From NCBI RefSeq assembly GCF_016545825.1, contig NC_052621.1, positions 830,199 to 894,198 of the forward strand: a DNA stretch of 64,000 nucleotides. Reading direction: 5' to 3'. Source of the stretch: Eucalyptus grandis (lineage: Eukaryota; Streptophyta; Magnoliopsida; Myrtales; Myrtaceae). Positions 50,310 to 63,240 of this stretch are shown here, piece after piece (position 1 is the first letter of the stretch; each line of letters starts with the position of its first letter). The notes beneath the pieces are model-generated. The model did no database searches and was not told the DNA's origin. It saw only the letters and a list, made by a program, of their open reading frames with translations. Made by a program: the position numbers and the translations under genes.

Positions 50310-52260
50310 TTTTCTTTATCGTTAATACCCAACAAAATATGTAAATTATATTCTCAACTTTTTTTTTTTTTTTGTTGCTGAAAATTCTAAATTTACCCAT
50401 TATTTTGACATAAATATTAAATAGAATAAAAATAGATGACATATATATATCACAAATATATAAAATGAAGTTCGTTTTCGTAGTATAAAAAAATTGAAAG
50501 TATTTGTGCTACGACAAATAAATTTAGAATTTTTTGTGAAATAAAATAAATTTAAGATATTTATGCCACCGCAATTATAGTTTGGAGTTTTTATTTTAAT
50601 GGTATTTGCTCTCTTTGTTTACTAATTTCCCATTTTTTTTCGAATTAACGGTCAAACGCCGCCGAACATGTGGTGTATTTTCTTTCTTCAAAATTCAGAA
50701 ATGATAAAAAATAAAAATAAAAAACAGCGAGTCAGCAGTGACCGGCGCCCCCCAGGGGGGGCATTTCGGGGATTTCGCGGTGCGTAATGATGGGGGCGAG
50801 TGTGTGAACAGCTGGACCAGCCGAATAAAAAGGTCTTTTTACCAGAAGGTTTTGTTTTTCTTTTTTTTTTCTCCCTTAATAATGGTCTGGCAGGTCAAGA
50901 AAAATCACTTTCTTTCTTTCAACATGCTCAAATCCTTGATTTTTTTTTCCCGAAAATGTTTATTAGGAATCATCAGTCCCTAATTTTAATCCAAAAAATA
51001 AATAAATGGAATGCAACATTTAGTCACTAGAATAATAATATATGCGCTTTGCATGGAAATGCATAAAAGTGCAAGGTCAATCAACAATTTATCGAGTTTA
51101 AATTAAAATCATAAATTATTTTCACTTCATAATTATAAGATATAATGAACTATGAAATTACCGATAAAAAAAGATTACGAAATTTAGAATTTAGAAGAAT
51201 TATTGAATTGATTTTTCTCCTAGATAAAATGCTTGGAGATTGTTATAATTGCTCAACCAATTACTGAGGAAAACATAATCAAATCATAATATGCATAAAA
51301 CGTTGTTGACAATAAAATAAAATAAAATGAGAATTTTTTTTATTGTCCAAGAGTTTTAAGCTTTGGGAAATGATCTCGTCAATGAAAATAGTGGTCAAGA
51401 TGAAGAGAACCAAATACTTGTTGCCAAAGTCGTGGACAATAGATATGGAGGAAGTTATCGACAAAAGCCTTCACTGAATGACTAGGGTCATCAATAATTA
51501 GTTATTATAAATTTTGCTTAGTATTGGAGATTAAAGAAAGACAAGATGCGTCGATTTTAATACAAAATTGATGGTTGGTTGTCTCGATAGTCTCGAAATT
51601 TGAACTTGAGTAATGATTATTGGAGCACAACGAATGTTGCCTAAAATCTTGAGGAACGTGTATCAATAATCGTAACTTAGTGAGTCATTAGTAGATTTAA
51701 AGTAACAACGGATTACTTGTATTTGCCATCAATGAGTGAATTTTTGTAAAGAAGCTCCAACAAGAATCGGTTCTTTACAAATTTACGGTTCGTATACTCT
51801 AAATTCTGGTATTCACACTTTACCTTCCTTTAATTTCAAGACACTGTTTCTTATCCAAAATTAACAAACAGCCACACACACTTTATATTAAAAAAGCGCC
51901 CCCCTTTTATATTAAAAAAAAAATCCAAATTAATCCTTTGAAAAACCTAACTTATGTATTTTTCAATGCTCATGTTGCTGCGAATAATGAACCGGCTAGG
52001 AATTTATACATGGAAAGTGCCTTCATTCATCTATGAAACCAAAAATAAAACTATGAAAGCGACGAAATTCATACAGCAAAGCCAGGTGTCTCGGTCGGCC
52101 CGGAGAATCCTTTTTGTGGACAGGTCTTGCCTTCCACCCATGAATTATACAACTTTCGCAAAAGGGCGTTTTCCCATCTTCTGCAATTTTTCCCTTTCCT
52201 CCCTGGAGATTGATCATCATCTCCTGGGTATTTGATTTGACTAGGCATTTTATAGAAGAG
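50310..52260. other. Intergenic, AT-rich, no gene seen
   Basis: About 50320-50600 contains a partly inverted AT-rich segment with words like tacccattattttgacataaata, related to the array at 36141-36310. The remainder has short chance frames only. Confidence 0.5.
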
Positions 52261-52266
52261 AGACTT

Positions 52267-52420
52267 CTACATCTTGTCTTGTGCACCAGCACAAGTAATC
52301 AAAGCTGCAAATTTGTCAAGGTATGTTGCAATAAATGAATCAGTAGTTTTCCAAGGGCATTCGATGTCAATCCATCGGCGGCACCTGAACTTTGCTCCAT
52401 CTATGGAAGCTGCCGAACAG
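52267..52420 (-). pseudogene. Possible orphan C-terminal exon, unidentified
   Basis: A minus-strand frame of about 50 codons reads SIDGAKFRCRRWIDIECPW and ends QDKM-stop at 52267-52269. It is preceded by an AG acceptor-like site near 52410. It has the composition of real protein but no start codon, and I do not recognise the family. It could be a remnant of a gene or chance. Confidence 0.25.
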
Positions 52421-52569
52421 AGTAATTTCAACCATTCACATAAATGATATTACTTTACGTTTTTTCGTTAGGCAATATTTGTTCATCTATTTTGGTCCTC
52501 CTGTTTCTTGGAAAATGTCTCGTCCGGAAACATTTTTCACGTTTTTCGGCAGTTAGATCGCTTAAAAAA

Positions 52570-53010
52570 ACAGTCTAGACTTAGACGTTTGGACCCAAGA
52601 CACGGGTGCGCGGGCTCATATCCCCTGAAGCTGGGCTGAGGACCTTGATGACTTGGGATGGGTTCCAAGCGCCATGAGTCATGGTACCCAGTGTTCGAGC
52701 TCGCAACTCTAGCACCGGGACCAGATCCCCTAGGCTGGGCCCAGGATCACGAGGCTTGTGATAAGGTCCTGTGGCATTGCACAAGGCCCCGGTGGCCGGC
52801 TCCCACACTCGAGTGGCTAGCGCTCGTGCCCTCTCTCAAGTCTCTCGAGGTTGGGCCCGAGCCGAGCCCTTGGCACCCATGCCCGAGACCCCGATGGCCA
52901 GGCTTGGGGACCCAATTCCAGTGCCTGGTGCCTGTGTCCCTCAAAGCCAGGCAGAGGTCCCGGTGGCAGTGGTCCTCCATCTATTGAAACTTCTTTTATT
53001 TTGGGTATCA
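52570..53010. repeat. GC-rich degenerate repeat block
   Basis: Words such as ggcccgag, ccatg/ccctcg and (g/c)cccgagaccccgatggcc recur in a GC-rich island opened in all six frames. Similar islands lie inside the TIR elements at 24994-25875 and 34569-35805, so it is probably transposon interior. Confidence 0.4.
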
Positions 53011-53509
53011 AAGTATTAAAACTTGTCGTTGTTCTTAAAAGCATGAAGAATTATTTCGTCCAGCACATTCTGCCACCGGGTTCACTGTTTGGTATCAAAG
53101 TGTTATAGCTTGTTGCATCTGACCGTTTGCAACGGGATTGTCACGCTAGTCTTTGACAAATTTGAAGCATAAGAATGCCTTGTATACAACTCCATCGAAG
53201 ATCTAGACTCTGCAGAAAGGGAAGAAATCGGTTTCCCTTCATTGAAAATTCAAGAGATACAAGCATCTCCATCTTCACAGCTAGATGCACCCCCAAATCG
53301 ACCGACACCGTCTTCCCATTTTTGGGCGAAATCTTCTGTTGTTGTATGCCCAAGACCGAAAATCTACTCTCCGTCATAGTTGCACCCCAAAATCAAGCGT
53401 CTTCCCAGCAGGTCACCGATCACTACTAACTCGAGGAATTCACTCCATTCGAAAAATCCTACTGTCTAAGGGGATGCTTCTTTCTAGCACCGCCCCACTA
53501 TAATTAGAT

Positions 53510-56400
53510 CATACTCAATTCCATGGGTCTTATTACTATTAGTGCAGTGTTAGGTCCCTCATCCACCTTCTCTCATGTACAAAACATTCCGGTTACCTAT
53601 ACTGCCATTATTGACGTCATTGAGGATTTCAGAATCACACATCTTTTCCCAGTTGGTAATGCCTTGGTCCGAATGGTGGGTGATGTGGACGACTACAAGT
53701 GATGTTTGTACCGTTCGCCATGCGATTCGCTAGAGTCAATGCCTCCCTGTCGTCGTTGCCTTCCAAGAAAGATCATAGCCATTCAAAAAGGTGACTGCTC
53801 TGACGACAGTAGCGAATTGGAGCATCCTAGGCGACCGCAGTCCACTAGTATACCGACCGAAGGAGGAGTCCTCTCGAGAGCACTGCTGCTCAGGATCCTC
53901 CGCTTTTGTCCTCCAATTCCAGGTACCGTCCTCGGACCACTTATGATCAAAAGGTAAGCTATGAAGGAGGCAAGTTTGTCAAGTGCCAACATGCATATGT
54001 CCTTGCCCATCAACCTTGGCAGTGAGAAAGCCGTGAAGACGTACGCTGACACGACGTCCCAATGGTCTTGCCCGTAGTGACTGTAGGCAGTGACGATGTT
54101 CTCCAAGTATAAGCTCCTGATGAGAGTCCTTTTCTGCATCCTATGAGAATAAAGACGGGAGGCTCGACCAACCAGCTCAAAAAGGTGGAGGCCATAGAGG
54201 GCAATTGTTAGTTCTTTGGTGAGATAGATGGCATCTAATAAGTTGAGGATGTTAGGATGCACGTATGAGTAAGTTAAGTTAGAGAAATCTCACATTAAAA
54301 ATTGATGTGGTGTAAAGCAGTTAATATATCGTAGTTGGCCCATAACTTGTTGACTTATGCTTTTGAGTGAATATAGATCCAATTGAATATATTGACAGAC
54401 TCAAATTTGGGCTTCTTCTTAGCGATATTCTCAAATGAAGGTATTAGACTTTTATTGCGCTCTCCCAACAGGGGATCACTGCAACATTGTCTAGTTTATG
54501 AGTGATGGCTACAATGCATAAGGTTTCAGATGCAAGATGTTCCTCCACTGGTAACCCGCCCATTTCCTCGAAGGTGATCACTAATGAGCTCCTCTTGTGA
54601 TTTTTCCTTGTTATTTGGTGGATTTTCCAAAATGTTGATTAATCAAGGAAATTTCTCAAAAGATCATATGCCAAAAAGAGAACTTTAGAAATAGTTTACA
54701 CTCTTCAAAATACAGAGTTTCCATGATAAATGGACATCAGACGAGAGGTGACAATTCATTTTCATTGATCTGTGGAGTACCTTATAGCCCCTGAGAAAGC
54801 TCATCCCAACCAAGTCCACCACAACTTTGCTGCTCGTTGTGAAAGCAAAGGGCCAACGTGTCTCGTTTAGGCAAATTCAAGACTAACGAAGGAACCATGG
54901 AGCCTATGAGTCTTGCCACAACTTTTACAGCAGGGAGATGCTGCTAACCTGGACAATGTCTCTGCCGAAATGGATCTCCGAGAAGATGGCCTTCATCACC
55001 CTTGTCGTTATAAAGAGAGGCAAAAGCACACCCGTAGTAAAGCAGTCCAACTTATCCACTAAGTTAGCTCCCAATGGCGGGCCATCGGGAATGGCCTAAC
55101 CCAGAATAAACGGCGCAAGGAAGCTAGAAATCCCCGCAAAATGGAATATCACCGAAGAAGCGAGGAAATACAGAATTATGGCAAAGACATACACGTTCTT
55201 AGCTGGCCCACCTTCTGGAGTTTGTCATGATCCGAATCATCGCTGGCCGCATCACTTCGATAACGAATGCAAGGTACACGAGCACACCCACAACCCTTCG
55301 TATAGCTGTCAAATGCTTATCTGCGTTAACTCCACTAATAGCCGAGGTGGTTATAAGTTGAAGAAACGTGCTCAGCATGTCAGTGATCAGCTCAGAAGAC
55401 AGTCCTAAACGGCCGAGTTCTGAGTTCAAGATTTTGAGGTCATCGAGGAGGCAAGCAATGACGGGACATGGAGTTATAGACTGCAATGCAGCGACGTTTA
55501 TTAGAGCCAGTTCGCTATCACAAGAAAGGTGTCACACAGCACCGTGTTTTACCACACCTAATAGTCCAAGCCGCAATGGCATCAACGATGATGCCACGCC
55601 AGCGTATAGACCGTTTTCTCCAGTCATCAGAACCATGCTGATGTCAATCGTCACACCGTCAAGAGAAACCATGCCAGCCTGGTTCCACACCGTCTTTAGC
55701 CAATGAAAAAGATTCTGCTTAATTTATGGAACGGAATGGATAAATGGGGAAAGCATTACATCTTTCTCCGACATTGAAGAACATAATTAGTTTCGATATA
55801 TTTCCAGGAAGACGCTACAGTGAAAAGAGAGTCCTCTATGACTTAACGTGTTTCATCGCATCCGAACTTTTTATCGAGCATGATGTCCAAAAGTCATTCA
55901 AAAGCCATGGATTTGTTTAGCTTTGCCATATCTAATGCTATCAAAACTTGCCAAGGCTCATCTCAAACCATTAAAAAAGAAAAAAGAAAAACTTTGTCCA
56001 GATAAAGAAACAAGATCATCGATTGCATCAAGATGCTCATAAGGATCAGTGAAGACGACAGAACATTCTTCATCAGCAAATTGTTTCCAAACTCTATGTT
56101 AAAATGAACCCACCATCGAAACCAAATTCATCTTCTCCACCACCTTCTCATCCCAGAAAACACTTCATGCCATTCAAGGATTTGGAAAAGAAGCGAAATT
56201 TAACTTACAAGAATCTGCGCGACCAACTTTGTCATCCCAATCCCCCTGAGCACCAAATGACAAGCTTTGATGACGGTGAACACGGCAATCGGCGCCAAGT
56301 TCAGCCGAGTCAACAAATAATTCAAACGATTGTTGGTACGATCCCGAAGGATACCCCACATGCCATCTGAATTGACCTTGGGAGGCAAATATGGACTTAT
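53510..56400 (-). pseudogene. Cation/H+ exchanger (CHX) pseudogene
   Basis: Collinear CHX fragments run right to left in changing frames. The N-terminus is at 56200-56390 (LPPKVNSDGMWG, DRTNN). The exchanger core is at 55199-55486 (DDLKILNSELGRL, then VMRPAM), and the next part at about 54940-55200 (FILG, AIPDGPPLG, DKLDCF). The hydrophilic C-terminal half is at 53783-54262 (LNLLDAIYLTKE, MQKRT, SVGILVD) and about 53520-53780 (VIFLGGNDDREALTLA). There is an in-frame stop at 55096-55098 within FILG-AIPDG and a frameshift near 55215. More breaks occur between the other fragments, and about 54300-54900 is hard to align. Functional CHX proteins are about 800 aa endomembrane K+/Na+/H+ antiporters; this copy cannot make one. 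No poly-A tail was noted, so a decayed tandem or dispersed copy is likelier than a processed one. Confidence 0.85.
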
Positions 56401-57136
56401 GGTGAACTCTGCAGTAAGTATAAGGTGCCGAATTTTGGCTTCGGACAGAATAATAAAAGGGTGATGTACCTAATTTTTCATGAATTTATTAATTTTTATG
56501 TCTTTCATTTTCAATTTTGTGGAGAATTGGTGGGTGACTTATGTTTTTCATTTTTATATTTTGTTTTCTTTTTGGTATTAGAATTGGATTTGTGATTTTT
56601 AAGACTATTTTTCATTTCAAAGTATCCTTGATCAATATTACAAAGTAAGGTCTTGCTATTGTTCAATTCATCGTTCATGAATGTTTTCGCACCCAAATAA
56701 CCATTGTCGGAAGTGACAATTTGTTTTTCCAAATAAAGTTGAAAACTTTTTAAATTTAACACTCGGTTCTCGATTGTATTGGTATAAGTGCGTGTATTAT
56801 CTAATAAATGATTTGATATAACTAAATATGTAAATATATATGTGACATCTAATAATAAATCAATATACAATTCTGTCTTTCAAGCAAACGTATATCGCAT
56901 GAAAGAAGCTAATCATACATCAGTATACTTTATTTTCAGATCTTTGCAGGGCAACACCCTTAATGATGCTCATAATCAGTGGAAATATCTATGATAAAAT
57001 TAATATGCCGATTTTTTAAGACGTTGTTTAATCTTATTCAATGAAATAAAACAAATTATATGTTGTTGGTATCTAGCTATTGGATCCTCAAGTACCGGTA
57101 AAAGACTTTTAGAACTTAAAATAAAATCTAATCAAT

Positions 57137-57189
<53 letters not shown>

Positions 57190-57541
57190 ATGCACAGACA
57201 CACAAATCTTTCAAGTGTGAATTGATAGAAGCAAGCTAGATATGTTAATAGGACGTCAAGCAAATTCATTTTTAAATTACTTTCTTTCCAGCATAAATTT
57301 TTTTATTGCTTTAGAGTAATGTATCATTGAATAAAAATAGCTAATATTGACTTCAACTAGAAGTAACAATGTACTTACTTAATTATTTATCCTTAGCCTA
57401 TTTTACCAAGGAATGTGAAGATTTATGATTGTATTTATTATTCTGTCTCATGCATGGTGTTTATAATTCTAGTTCATAATAAATTACTCTAAATTCTTCC
57501 AATAGTTGGTGAAAATTATATGTCATGTTTGCTCCGTTCTA
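56401..57541. other. Intergenic, AT-rich, no gene seen
   Basis: Contains a compound (TA)n(TG)n microsatellite at 57137-57187. Short frames have no recognisable domain. Confidence 0.55.
57137..57187. repeat. Compound (TA)n(TG)n microsatellite
   Basis: About 10 TA units followed directly by about 15 GT/TG units. Confidence 0.95.
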
Positions 57542-58772
57542 GAGAAAATTACTAAAAAAAACTTCTAAATCTTTTGTAATTGTGCTAATTTGGTCCAAAT
57601 TCTCTCTCTCTTTTTTTCCAAATTCAGTCCTAGACCTTTTGGCACAATTCAGTTAATCTAGTCAATTTTGGCCAGCCGACACTAATATGAACGCCGATCG
57701 GTGTCGCCTGTTCGACTAATACTGACATGGCAATTTTTTAATAAATTTGATCATTTTCAAGTTTTTTATTAATTTTTTTTCTTTTTTCTCTTCTTCTTCT
57801 TCCTTTTTTTACTTTTTTCCTCCCACAACGGCCGGGAATGGTAGGGGTCCTCGCTCAAGGCTGCGGATGAGGCGGCTTTGCCCAGATTTTGGCGAGGCTG
57901 GGCTTGCCATGGCCTTGCCGGCTGCAGGCGAAGGTGACCTCACCTCCCTCGTCACCCCCGATGCCAACTCCCTAGGCGTCTTCAATGGGTCGACTGGAGA
58001 GAGAGAGAGAGATATGCAGACATTGGGGAAGTATAAAGTAAGTTTTCGTTTTTTTTTTTTTTTTTTTTTTTGGGTGGTGGGGAAGAGGAGCGAAGAGGAG
58101 ACCTCAAAGAGACGGGATTGAATGGGGAGCGACCGTTTCGACTGCTGAGGAAACTTAACGAGACCAAGAACCAGGATCGATGGCGAGAGTCAGACTTGCG
58201 AAACAAGCAAAGCGATGGACGCGTGAAGTGGGGGATGCTGCTGGCTGCTCGTCTTCTCCCCCGGAGTTGGTCGGCATTCCATCTGACATTTTGCTGTGGG
58301 GAGACTTGAGTTTCATGCACGAAGAAGAAGAGAAAAAAGAACGCAGGTGCTTGGGTCGTCTTCGATGGGTCGAGCAGAGTCCCCAGCGTGTCCCGGGAGG
58401 CCGGCGAGGGCCATGACCCTCGTCGGTGGCAGACAAGGGCTTTGCAGCCCTCACTGGAGCCTAGCTGGCCAGCCATTGTTGGGGGAAAATGCAAAAGAAA
58501 AAGAAGAGGAAAAAAAGGAAAAAAATCAATATAAAAATTCAAAAAATAAAAAATTTGCTGAAAACTAAAAAATTTGCTAAAAAATTATCACATCAACGTT
58601 AGTCGGACGACAGATGCCACTCGACATCCACGCGCCGTCTGGGTCGGCCAAAATTGACTAAATGCACTAAATTGGCATTATTACAAAATATTTAGGAATG
58701 AATTAATAAAAAAAAAAATTAGAACTGAATTAACACAATTGTAATAAATTTAATTTTTTTTTAGTAATTCTC
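57542..58772. mobile_element. TIR element, 1.23 kb, GC-rich interior
   Basis: The left end GAGAAAATTACTAAAAAAAA and the inverted right end GAGAATTACTAAAAAAAA match, and the match continues through tgtaattgtgctaatttggtc against tacaattgtgttaattcagtt. A second inverted pair lies further in: ggccagccgacactaatatg against cgacagatgccac/gtcggcc. The interior is GC-rich with frames on both strands that match nothing I know. It is probably a non-autonomous MULE-like element. Confidence 0.6.
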
Positions 58773-59099
58773 CCCTCCATTCCATAAGTTATTCTCTCAA
58801 CTTTGTCACTCTTAACAAATATACTCTCCCGTTATCCAATTTATTTTTCACTTAAAATTGTTGATTTCTTCGCAAATGCTAGCCAGTAACAAACCTATGT
58901 TGTATATAATTTTACATACAGCTGCTTTTTGTGAGAAAAGAAAAGACAATATTCATCTTAAAAGCCTATGATATTACAATGGATTCATTCTTCTTCTTTT
59001 TTTGTTCGAGATATTAAGATTAGATAAATCATCGATTTACGAGTTCGACATAAAACTAAATGGTTACTCCCATCTATATAAATAGTAGTTCTAAAAACA

Positions 59100-59921
59100 C
59101 TAAGACTCCATTCCTTTTGTGGAAAACAACATCCAAGAAAATGTTTTCTTGATTTTCAGCATTCGTTTCATAGAAAATAAACTAGTTACGAAAAACATTT
59201 TCCACTAATAGAAAAACACATTCAAAAGTGGGGAAAATGTTTTCCACTTTTCAGAAAGTGAAAAACATTTTCCATATCTTCTTTCACCTCTCCAACTTTC
59301 ACCAAACACATTTTCCTTTTATGTTTTATGTTTTTTTTCTTTTTTTAAAAAATTGAGTTTTTAACTTTTTTTTTCCTTTTTTTCCTTCTTCTTTGGCCGA
59401 TCGCTAGTCATGGCGGCAGCTGATGACCAGCCACAAGTTAGGTCAAGCCTCACCACAAGCTGGTGAGGCTCGAGATTGCTAGATACTGACAAGACTCAAG
59501 CGTGTCAACCTGTGGCGAGGTTGTCGAGGCTAGTGAGGCTCTACCTCACCTAATCTAGCGAGCTCAAGCTTGCTTGAGGCCAAATCCAGCAAGTTGGGGG
59601 AGTTTGAGCCTGGCTCGACGGTCGCTAAAGCCTTGCCAATGTATGGTGACCTCGAATAAGGCTTAAGCCTTGCCCAGCTCGCATGGATCTGGTGAGGGTC
59701 AAGCTCGCCCATCTTGCCTCAAGCAAGCTTGAGCTCACTTAGATGATTGAGCCTCATTCTCGGTAACCCGCATCTTGGCCAATCGCCGAGCTGCTAGCCA
59801 TTGCTAAGGCAAGTGGCCAGCGGAGGAAAAAGGAGGAAGAAGGAGGAAGGAAAAAAAAAAAAAAAAGAAAGAAATAAATATAAACAAAATTGGATTTTAA
59901 AATAAAAATAATTAAAAATTC

Positions 59922-59962
<41 letters not shown>

Positions 59963-60146
59963 TTAGATTTTTACGGTAAATTTTCCCAAAAAATCAAATC
60001 CAATATTGAATAGCGGAAAATATTTTCTAGTTTATATTTAGGTTTTAGCCAAACATCGAAAAATATTGTCATTTTCCTAAAAAATGGCTTTATAAAATAC
60101 ATTTTCCAAAATTGTGATATTTTCCGCGAAACAAACGGAATCTAAA
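59100..60146. mobile_element. TIR element, about 1.05 kb
   Basis: The left end AAGACTCCATTCCTTTTGTGGAAA pairs with the inverted right end TAGATTCCGTTTGTTTCGCGGAAA. Several gaaaa/ttttcc words recur in both orientations near each end. The centre (59390-59860) is GC-rich and has repeated gctcaagc/gcttgagc words. It contains an (AT)n tract at about 59921-59956. Target duplications were not clear. Confidence 0.55.
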
Positions 60147-60852
60147 TGATAAGGCATTTTCTATTTCCACATGAATTTCTATATTCCATTAAAATTTATA
60201 AAAATATTTCTTACAAGCTTTTTTTTATTCGAAACAAAAATACATTCATATATCTGAATGATACTCGAGAGGTAAATGGAAGGTTTCCAAGCCTAGCAAA
60301 GCCCAAATAATTGAGAACCAAGCAAAACCAGAAAGCAAATAACAAAGCATAGATCTGCAGCTAGAAGTGAACTCTCATCCCTAAAAAATAGATTTGACAA
60401 ATTCTATGATAAGCAAATGCCAAGATCTCCCACTCCATTTGCAATGGCTTGCAGTGCACATCTAGATTTAACATCCTCATTCCTATCACCGTGCAGAGGT
60501 GCCAACATCAAAAGAGTGAAAAAACAAAGATCTAATACTTGGAAGGAGCTAATCTCCATGTTCACCCAAGATCGGCTGCGAAAATTTATTCACACACATA
60601 AACTAATGCTATATACCATTGAAACCGAAAGTTTAAAATTGTGTAAATCTAATGTTAAATGCTAAAAGTGAAATGTTAGAATCCCCTAAAAATACTCCTA
60701 GAGCTAAGTTTTAATGGAACAAAAGGTAAAACAAAAAGTTAAGACAGAAGAACAAGAACATCAAAACATATGACGGCAAGAGGAAGGTTAGGAAAGCGAC
60801 GACGGTCAAAAGTGGCCGGGGGCCACCACAACACCTAGCTTATGTTATGCTT
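60147..60852. other. Intergenic, no gene seen
   Basis: AT-rich sequence with one 82-codon frame (60417-60665) lacking any recognised domain. Confidence 0.5.
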
Positions 60853-61062
60853 GGTTTATTTCGTATAAAATGAATAAAATGATCGCTTGTAATACTTGAA
60901 ATATTTAGTCAATAAAAAATATTTTTATTACCGACAACAATTTACATCTAAACATTCTCATTGACGGTGAGAATATTTTTGGTTCATTTATTTTTACAAG
61001 CGATACTAGTTATTCTTTAAAGAAATTTTTATTTAAATAATTTATTTTTCATGAAATAAATG
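60853..61062. mobile_element. Foldback MITE, about 210 bp
   Basis: The left arm gtttatttcgtataaaatg ... atcgcttgtaa is mirrored on the right by ttacaagcgat ... catgaaataaat. Inside, tttttattaccgacaac and its partner cattgacggtgagaatat suggest further pairing. Confidence 0.5.
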
Positions 61063-62960
61063 AAGTTTTACAGTGAAAAACTATTTCTTAAATACAAGAA
61101 GTTATAACTAAATAGTGACAAAAGAAGAGAACGGAGAGGGGTAACGACTAAGAGGGCTGGCTAAACCGTGCACAAAATAACATATACAATAAAAAACTAA
61201 AATTGCTCAGGACAGTGCCGTTTTTTCTGACTAATTACGGTGCAATAGTGACCACAAATTTTTTCACTAGTCCATAGCAACCAGTTGAGCTTGTGGAGGA
61301 ATTTCAATATAAGTTTGATAAGATGTTTATATTTATTTACTTCAGCGGTGGAAGCTATTGCTTAATTTCGTTAATGGAGATTTTTTTTTTTGGCCAATAT
61401 AGTCCCTAAGCAATATATATTTTCTAATTTGAATTGGTTATTATGTTAAAAAGTAAATAGAAATACTGATGGGTTGATTAGTCATCCTTAGATGGTGATG
61501 TGGTGCAGACGCAATAACCTACATCGCTTTCAAAGTTTTCGAAAAAAATAATAAAAATAAAAGAAAAAAAGTTTGAAAATTAGAAAAAAGAAACGTTTGA
61601 CCCAGCAAGCATTGAGGCCATTGATTGGGGCCAAAGCCCATAAGCTGATGATGGCCAGTGCTGTACGACTAGGGCAATAGTTGGCCGAGGTAGCATGACC
61701 CACGGTGTGCCAGTTCTCACCCGGGGGTTGCGGGACTTTGGTAACAGTTGGCTTGCAGAAAATATTAAGTAGAGCTCTGAGGTCGGTGTGTAAAAAAAGC
61801 TAGTTCATTCACCTTGCGACACGTGTCGTACTTCACCTCACTGGCTCTCCTCTCTCTTTCCTCTCTTCACGGTCTTCCTCTTTCTCTCTCTCCTTTGTTG
61901 CCCCATTTTCCCTTCTTGACCTCAACCTCGAGCCCGACTATGGACTTGCTGCCGCCTCCAACACATCACCTCCATCTTCGCTTGCTCCTTCTCTGATATC
62001 CAGCGTTGCCGCCACCTACCTGACTCCTCTTGGCACCTTCCGCGTCAACGTATGCATTGGCCAAGAGGTTGAGGCCCTATGCTGTGTCGACTAACCACGC
62101 CTCCACCTCATTCATTGCCTAAGCTGGCCCTAGTCAACCTCAAATCAACTCATTTCAAGGTCGAGTTGAGCTCTAGATCACAAATCTAGGACTCACTTGG
62201 CCTTAGATCCAAAATCAGAGACTCAAGTTTGTCGGCCGAGCTCGAGCTCGACAATGGAGGATCGAAACAACAACAATGTGGAGGATTGAGATAGTGGTGA
62301 GGTGGTGGTGGTGGAAGGGGACGAACGTCTATTATCGTCCCTGTTGGAGTGAAAAGGAAGAAAAAAGAAAAATAAAGGAAAAAAGAAGAGAGGAAAGAGA
62401 GAGGCAAGACAATGAGGGAGGAGAAGGGTTCTGGCGTGATGAGCAAGGGCATGTCGCCTGGTGAATGAACTGAGATTTTGACACCTAGACTCAGAGCTCT
62501 ACCTAATATTTTCTCATTGGGCTGAGGTAGCTTGATCCCACTATAGTTGGCTTGAGTAATGGCCACGTGTCACCACTTCTCTCTCCTACTCTATCTCTCC
62601 CTCTATCTTCACATGCATGTGTGTTTCGATTGGAGACAATAGTGCTCATGCTGTGGTCAGCCAAAGGCCTATAAGCTTATCAACTAATTCATTCTACACA
62701 AGACAGTTGCCACCAAACTTATTGACTCTATTGCACCACTTTGCTCTTGATCTTATGCTGGTCTAACTTTATTTAGTAATCTATTATACATTATGCACAT
62801 AATCTCTGAACAACATTACATTGTTTGTTTTGATTGTGAAATATTGACAGTATATGAAGTGCTTACTTTGGTCTCATTTTAAATAACCCATTCATCGACC
62901 TCAAATTATCTCTCACCGAATGTATGTTATTTGTGTCACAACTTATGAAATCCTTTCCAA
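61063..62960. other. Intergenic, mixed composition, no gene seen
   Basis: AT-rich DNA gives way to CT- and GC-rich DNA (about 61800-62560). Frames at 61814-61996 and 62186-62566 are low-complexity Leu/Ser/Pro strings and are not supported as genes. Confidence 0.45.
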
Positions 62961-62971
62961 ATGCGTTCGTG

Positions 62972-63240
62972 GGATGAGTGATTCCGAAAATGAGGGTTTG
63001 CTTAGTTATGTGTATGGATGGATGTGTTGAGATGGATTAGATAAAGAAGGTTCAACACTAAAGCATAAAGGCACAAGCCACCAATCAAGGATAAAGAACC
63101 GAGATAATGGCAACTCATCACCAAGGCATAAAGGATTGCTCCACCAACTAAGGATACAAAATCGTTTGATTCACCACCAACAACGTTGGATAAAGAATTG
63201 GATAAATATTCACTCACACGGATAAATTCTCATATATTCA
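62972..63240 (-). repeat. Copy 1 of a dispersed direct repeat, possible LTR fragment
   Basis: About 120 bases, from gagggtttgcttagttatgtg to caccaatcaagg, recur at 63852-63945, followed by a shared caaggatac...gtttgattcaccac block. Just downstream (about 63265-63285) the minus strand reads CTATAAATAGAGG, a TATA-type string common in plant LTRs and promoters. The element type is not proven. Confidence 0.5.

Noticed and set aside
53083..53110. tttggtatcaaag, similar to a retroelement primer-binding site
   Set aside because: No LTR pair, purine tract or target duplication could be found around it, and the nearby copy at about 52998 suggests a local repeat.
57982..58542. 186-codon minus-strand frame
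   Set aside because: It lies wholly within a TIR element, is dominated by Phe/Leu/Ser/Lys low complexity around poly-T/poly-A tracts, and matches no known family.
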